20,408 bases of DNA from Apostichopus leukothele. Its lineage: Eukaryota; Echinodermata; Holothuroidea; Aspidochirotida; Stichopodidae. The stretch is from assembly GCA_010014835.2 (NCBI GenBank), contig JAAAKB020189270.1, positions 1 through 20,408 on the forward strand. The letters run 5' to 3'. Position numbers and translations under genes: made by a program. The stretch's first letter is position 1. The number at the start of each line of letters is the position of its first letter. Positions 15,592 through 20,408 of this stretch are shown here, piece by piece. The notes under the pieces are model-generated. The model saw nothing but the letters and a program-made list of their open reading frames with translations. It made no database searches and was not told where the DNA came from.

Positions 15592-18500
15592 GTAAGTCCG
15601 AAAGTAATTCGTGCTTGATTCATATTTTACTGATGACAAGACTGTTCGCATTGAAGACGCTCTGGTAAATATTTCATCTTCAATTTCGATCCCCATTTTC
15701 ATGAGAGGAAATGGGAGAGGCCGGCTAGGAAAACTTGGAAGATTTGACTGAAGGTCGCAAATTCGCAAATCAATATATAAAACCTTTATACTGCCTGCGT
15801 GTTCATTATGCGTTTATCACGTTAACTTTTTGTTTTTGAATGTCGGACACCGTTGATTGTAGTGGAGTACCATCTCACTTGCCGTGTGTTTGCAACTAGG
15901 TTTCTTCCTATTGGTACGTCAACAAAGTTCGGTTCCTCTCGGTAAAATTATCCGGTCGAAGGTTTTCTTTGAGTCTGCTTCCGCAATGCGTAGTTCGCGA
16001 CATATATTTGCCACTTATCTTTCCATAGCATACCGTTCAGTGACGGGAGCGCCCTTAGTATTTTATCAAACTCATGATTATACCTACATAATACAGTGTG
16101 CACGAGACCAAGATGTTGTATATATAGCCTTCGGCTCTGTAACATATTTCTGTTTTAGCCTAGATACGAGCTGGAAGGCGCGCTACGCAGGCACACTGAT
16201 TAGTGTCTCTACAGAGTTGCGCACAAGCGGGCTACATAGTAAGTTTTGTTAGGACGATCGTACATGAGGGCTACATAGTAAGTTTTGTTAGGACGATCGT
16301 ACATGAGGGCTACATGTTCCCATGCACTGGCTGCCGCACGGGATGCAATTCTGTCAAATCTGACCGCACGCGAAACGAGATGACTATATAAGTAAGGAAT
16401 ATTTGCAAATATATATATTTTTTATCCTCAAGTAGTTCTATCCCATTTACCCTGTTATCGGTTTCTCGCCGTGTTGTTACTCGACTTGTTGTCCTTTCTT
16501 TTTATCCCAAACAGACGATTTACTGGGATTCTGGCAGATCAGGCAGCACACGTGACTACTGTGGACTTCATTGCGGAGTTTATTGAGAAAAATAAGGAGA
16601 AGAACAAGAAACGAGGAAATATTCAGTTCATAGCTGATGACGCTATGAACCTTAGCTTCCCAGAGAAAGGGTAAAAGAAAAATGCGGCCAGGCCGGAGCC
16701 CTGGGGAGGGGTAGAAGGGGGAAGGATGTGATAGGTGCATGGTGAGAAACCAAGTACCCGATCGAAAGGTGACGTTATAAGAAATACAATTAACACATTA
16801 ATTGATGTAAATTGTAAACCCCATTAGAACTCTATAGTTGGATTTGGAAACTTTTAGTTTTATTTGCCCGTGCGTCCATTTGTCTACCATCCCGCTTCGT
16901 CTTTGCCCATATGAACTTCGTAATCGTCAAGTCTCTTCAGCCTTAGGGTCCTAGCGAGTAAATAACAGAAATGCTTTATCCTATTTGAGGGCGGTGAGAT
17001 TGGAGTTTGGGTTTAATTTTCAGACATAAATCTTTTTCCTCTTCCTATTTTTTTTAAAAAGTTTTATTTATTTATTTCAGTTTTGATATCATATTCACAA
17101 ACTGGTTTTTGATGTACCTCTCCTGTGAAGACGTGGTCATGTTAAAGCAGCGTATGCTGATGTGGTTGAAAGATGACGGCTATTTCTTCTGTCGGGAATC
17201 CTGTAATGTAGCAAGTGGTATGTGCTGATCCTTAACGCTTTATATTTAGTCAGGCTTGTCTTCTCACTTACAGTAGATTTCTTTGCCAATTATTTTGGAA
17301 ACTTTGCGAAACTATTTGATGCACTAACAGTGAAAATCAAAGGTTTATAATTCGTTTACTACCAATGAAGGTAATTGAGAAGATGGAACTTTCATTTACA
17401 GGCTGTCTGCATTTTATTAATGATTATATGATAAAGTACCGACGATTTGGTGTGTAAAGAGTGGAATGGCATAATTAAGCAATTGTTAACTATTGTTCGT
17501 TTGGAGAAAAACAACAACAACGGCAACAAAGAAGAATTTGGGAAGTTGGTTTAGTTTGATCAAATTATTTTCTTTAAATTGGTAAAAAGGTTGGTTTGCC
17601 AAAATTACATTAATCTGTCGAACAGACGTAACTACCTATATATATGAAAATAGTTTATAAAGTGAACACCCCCCCCCCAACCCACCTCCCTTGACGTAGC
17701 ACACGGTTATGTTGAATATGAATGGAAAAATCACAGGCAGATCCCGAAGGAAGTTGGAAGTAACTCTCACTCTACATTGTAAATTTACTTCACCCTTCTC
17801 TTACCTGTCTCCTCTCAAATAACGCACTTTCCTCTTCTACCTAACCTGCCAAAAATCGCTAGTGAAAGCGGGTGATGATTCGGAAGTGGGTCGATGGGAG
17901 GGCAGTGCTAAAAAAAACCAATGTTTGCAGGTTGGGCAGATGAAGTGTGTTATTTGAGCCCCCAGCTTACCCGATTCTGCATGGGTGATCAGCCAATTCC
18001 TATTAATTCCGAATATACAATTCTGAAGGGGAAAAACCCTGCTTTCTCGGCGACAGATTCTATGAAATACGTTTGTGTCATCTCTCATACGTAGGTAACT
18101 ATGACGTAGAATACAACCCAACTTACTACCGTTCACCCCAGGAATATAATGAATTACTGATGGGAACTAAAGGAAAGGTTGAATGTCAACAGTCTGACTG
18201 CGACTTTAATCTCATCCTTGCAAAAAGTTTACAATCTTACGTAAAGGTAGGCTTAGGGTACACCTGTGTTGATTTTGGTAAATCGTCCATACGATTCGTT
18301 AATAACAACAAATTAACGTGATATAAAGTTCAATTTTATTTCAAATCATAAAGAAAACATATGGAAATTTTGAAAAGTATAAAACTAGTACTAGTGCCTA
18401 ATACGACTTGTTTTTACAATCGAATTGACGCCCTCTATTTCCACATAGTTTATCTGATGGTCATTTGTTGAGAAGGCCAATTTTAGCCGTAGATTGGCTG

Positions 18501-19515
18501 AGATTGAACCATTACTGTCTTACCGTTATTTTTTTAAATAAGGGAAAATACAAAGGAACGCAAAAATCTTTCTCAGAAGGGCTAATGCATAAGGGATGAG
18601 AGTGCAGGAGGGCATTCAAAATGGCTAATGTACATCGTTTACTAGAAACGACTTGACTGTATATTCAAAATCCCTTGGTCTTTCTATAGTGAAATAAGCA
18701 GTCATTTTTAGGGATCGATATATGGATTAACTTTATTCATGTCTTTTCCTGTCTCCTGCCCATACGCACGCCCATCTAACATGCTTATACAAACTGGTAA
18801 CATTCTTGGCACTGAGCTACCAACCACAATCTACGGAGTCTACTTCGACTTGCTAGGACTTGCTCTTCGACTGCTAGGAATTGCTCTTCGACCTGCTAGG
18901 ACTTGCTGTTCGGTTCCATTGTCGTTTGAGTTTCTTTAAAGCCAATACGCTTGTTGAAGATCTCTATAGCTACAGCGATACAAATCTTACCGTTATAAAA
19001 TGTGCTTGAAAAAGACAAGATGGTCACCTAGTGAATTGCCATCGCAAACTTGTAGTTGTTGCCGTGGTTAAAATTCTTATCCTGTCTGAGTTAATTCACA
19101 ATTTTTGACCGTTGTTTGCTACTCCTCACTGCCTGGAATTAACTAAGTTTAAAAGCAAAAATGGTAATAGCATTTGAAAGCAATTTGATAATTTTAGAAT
19201 GATATGCTGAATTTTGAGTTGAAATAGGCCCGCTGCTTTGTTATGCCGCTATTATGTGGATATAGCTTTGTTAAGAACGATTCGCTTTGAGATAATATTG
19301 ATTAAAATCAATGTAGTAATTTTTTTCAGCTGAGGCAGAATAGAAATCAAATGTGTTGGCTGCTGCAGAAATGTAAGCAAGACTACGGAAGGGAGATTTC
19401 TGTTGATCCAAGGCAGACATTGAAATGCAAACTGGTTTCGAAGAAGACAATCTCGCAGTTGGAGAGGCTATTGGGTGATGACTACAACACTTTCTTGGGA
19501 CATCATTTCATCGAG
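15414..19515 (+). CDS. Phosphoethanolamine N-methyltransferase, first domain (partial gene)
   Basis: The enzyme class methylates phosphoethanolamine with S-adenosylmethionine on the route to phosphocholine, in the cytosol (EC 2.1.1.103). Exons are 15414-15591, 16515-16670, 17081-17217, 18095-18246 and 19330-19515; from ATG 15431 they join without a frame break to 264 codons. Shared PEAMT signatures in order are [17 protein letters not shown] (4-20), [18 protein letters not shown] (32-49), the SAM-binding GGIGRFTG (51-58), VTTVDF with acidic Asp71, [14 protein letters not shown] (107-120), [16 protein letters not shown] (131-146), NPTYYR (159-164) and NQMCWLLQK (208-216). Plant enzymes have two such domains and nematode PMT-1 has only the first. 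Exon 5 runs on into a linker (ERLLGDDYN), so a second domain may lie beyond the window. The plant motif I reads ELGAGIG and here ELAGGIG. The start is either ATG 15431 or lies in an unseen upstream exon. Confidence 0.88.
15592..16514 (+). other. PMT intron after exon 1
   Basis: This 923-base phase-2 intron contains a 39-bp tandem duplication (16229-16315). An open + strand frame of 122 codons (15884-16252) has no recognisable domain and no splice link to PMT. I see no other feature. Confidence 0.75.
16229..16315. repeat. 39-bp perfect tandem repeat, 2.2 copies
   Basis: The unit starts GGGCTACATAGTAAGTTTTG and ends CGTACATGA. Copy 1 is 16229-16267, copy 2 is 16268-16306, and a third partial copy (GGGCTACAT) ends at 16315. 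The two full copies are identical, which points to a recent slippage or unequal-exchange event. Each contains a CGATCG palindrome and a donor-like AGTAAG. Confidence 0.95.
16515..16670 (+). CDS. PMT exon 2
   Basis: The acceptor is TTTTTATCCCAAACAG and the donor GTAAAA (16671). The exon completes Gly54 and encodes [18 protein letters not shown], with the Asp71 expected to hold the SAM ribose, then a Lys/Glu/Asn-rich helix, then FIADDAMNL (92-100), which matches the adenine-contact region of the fold. It ends in phase 2 within Gly106. Confidence 0.9.
16671..17080 (+). other. PMT intron after exon 2
   Basis: This 410-base intron has a strong pyrimidine-rich acceptor, TTTATTTATTTCAG. I see nothing else in it. 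Confidence 0.8.
17081..17217 (+). CDS. PMT exon 3
   Basis: The exon encodes the core strand and helix of the methyltransferase fold: [14 protein letters not shown], then [21 protein letters not shown] (split by no gap). These follow the plant PEAMT sequence closely. Donor is GTATGT (17218). It ends in phase 1 with the first base of Gly152. Confidence 0.92.
17218..18094 (+). other. PMT intron after exon 3
   Basis: This 877-base phase-1 intron contains a C10 run (17669-17678). It also has a stretch from 17931 to 18094 that is open on both strands, with an upstream AG in the same phase as the true acceptor. The true acceptor is ATCTCTCATACGTAG (18094). Confidence 0.75.
18095..18246 (+). CDS. 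PMT exon 4
   Basis: This exon encodes [20 protein letters not shown] (152-171), matching the NPTHYR block of plant PEAMT, and then [15 protein letters not shown] near its end. It ends in phase 0, and the donor is GTAGGC (18247), which is weaker than consensus. The next exon continues with NRNQMCWL as expected, so the boundary is sound. Confidence 0.9.
18247..19329 (+). other. PMT intron after exon 4
   Basis: This 1.08-kb phase-0 intron carries a three-unit 21/22-bp tandem array (18843-18907). The acceptor is TAATTTTTTTCAG. No coding sequence is seen in the rest. Confidence 0.8.
18843..18907. repeat. 22-bp tandem repeat, three copies
   Basis: Units start CTTCGAC at 18843, 18865 and 18886 and each contains TGCTAGGA and TTGCT. 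The middle unit is 21 bases. The copies differ at a few bases, so the array is older than the 39-bp repeat at 16229. Confidence 0.85.
19330..19515 (+). CDS. PMT exon 5, end of domain 1 and linker
   Basis: The exon starts [14 protein letters not shown], which matches the closing strand of the first PEAMT domain. It continues through a Lys-rich linker to [13 protein letters not shown], which loosely resembles the helix that precedes the second domain in plant enzymes (ILRYERVFG). Donor is GTAAAA (19516), phase 0. The gene continues beyond the window. Confidence 0.82.
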
Positions 19516-20408
19516 GTAAAACAATGCCATGTGATGTAACGATGATATGAGTTGCATGTATGTTTGTTCAGATATCATTGTTCAGGTAATTCTTTGGACA
19601 GCGATCCAGCGATGTAATTTATTTACAGAGTATTTCGGAACTTCCTTTCTCGACTGTACATATTCCCAATAACACTTATATGCGACTGTCATTATAGTTA
19701 GTAGTAATTGTATTTTTGAAGCTGTCAAAAGGTAAGGGGGCATGAGAAACCGGTCTTTCACAGAAGAATTTTGATTTTGGAAATTTTAACACTCCTCACT
19801 AACCTGTATGCATGTAACATAATGTAGTCCAATCCTCCTAGATATAACCGTTTGAGTAATCGAAACCAGAGAAGTTTTGAAAATTTCTAACATTAGAATG
19901 CCGCCTGTTTCTGCATATAGTTCCGCTATTTTATATTTCCCTAATATTTCGACGATTTTGTCTTACATTTTCCGTTATTCACTTAGTACCTATTTTCTCC
20001 ACTATTTCCGATGTAAAAAAGAGAAATGTAATCTTCTTAATGGATTTGTTTACTGTTTTATCTGTAAAATTTGGCAGTTTTATCTCAAACGTTTCAGCAC
20101 ATTCCAAAATTTTAACTAGTTCCTCCAAATTTCGCAATTGCAACGCGACGGCACGTATAATGGGTATTTAGCATTTTATTATCAGGATGTTTATTGCAGT
20201 GCGCATGCGCGCTACAATATTGGCATTACTGGCCAAGTGAACGATAAATATATGGTAGCATACGCCCATTAAAAGCCCCATTGACTTACACACTAAATCA
20301 CAAAATTAATGTGGTCTCTAAGTCTAGATAAAAGTTTTCACTAGCTAAACGCTACCCATCACCGGATAGCTGACAAGTTGGCCTTTCATGGCACCATCAA
20401 TTTTCCGT
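19516..20408 (+). other. PMT intron after exon 5, right edge
   Basis: No further PMT exon is visible before the window ends, so at least 893 bases of intron follow exon 5. The one notable word is TGCGCATGCGCG at 20200-20211. An open frame at 19877-20119 is AT-rich, aromatic-rich and unlike a protein domain. Confidence 0.6.
20200..20211. promoter_or_regulatory. NRF-1-type motif
   Basis: TGCGCATGCGCG fits the palindromic NRF-1 consensus YGCGCAYGCGCR at every position. It stands alone in AT-rich intron DNA without a CpG-rich promoter around it, so function is doubtful. Confidence 0.25.

Noticed and set aside
15385-15768. 127-codon open frame on the - strand.
   Set aside because: It lies opposite PMT exon 1, whose + strand reading matches a known family.
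15884-16252. 122-codon + strand open frame in a PMT intron.
   Set aside because: No domain, no conserved look, and it is excluded by the exon 15591 to 16515 join that keeps the PMT frame.
17837-18136. 99-codon - strand open frame as an upstream exon of the acidic-protein gene.
   Set aside because: It overlaps PMT exon 4 and no frame runs to the nearby - strand donor-like site at about 17798 without a stop.

Overview
This is a window of animal nuclear DNA: AT-rich, intron-rich, with GT-AG introns of about 0.4 to 2.3 kb and many simple repeats. The proteins and the many copies of the palindromic word TAGGCCTA suggest a marine deuterostome, most likely an echinoderm (perhaps a sea cucumber). 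That taxonomic placement is inference, not proof. There are no bacterial operons, rRNA genes, CRISPR arrays or complete transposons.

Layout. (1) 1-4340: intergenic DNA with repeat debris and no convincing gene. (2) 4341-10313, + strand: a complete gene for ribosomal protein eS27 (RPS27). It has a TOP-type promoter, a first exon with only two codons, three further coding exons and a probable poly(A) signal. The spliced protein is 84 residues, the normal length. (3) 10314-14100: long non-coding DNA with poly-C runs, a cluster of CRE-like sites and a degenerate tandem-repeat tract. (4) 14101-14625, - strand: the last coding exon of an unrecognised acidic protein. Its upstream exons must lie to the right. 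(5) 15414-19515, + strand: five exons of a phosphoethanolamine N-methyltransferase (plant PEAMT / nematode PMT-1 type). They encode the whole first methyltransferase domain plus a linker, and the gene continues past the right edge.

RPS27 is a housekeeping ribosome component and PMT is a phosphocholine-synthesis enzyme, so no functional link is evident. The most notable arrangement is that the - strand gene must run into or through the PMT locus from the opposite side, so the two may overlap as antisense partners. Other points of interest are a 15-bp perfect inverted repeat and a duplicated TTCCGCC-rich unit in RPS27 intron 1, a diverged ~65-bp element shared by RPS27 introns 1 and 3, a 22-bp perfect palindrome upstream, and several short tandem arrays. 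I found no convincing undescribed multi-gene system.
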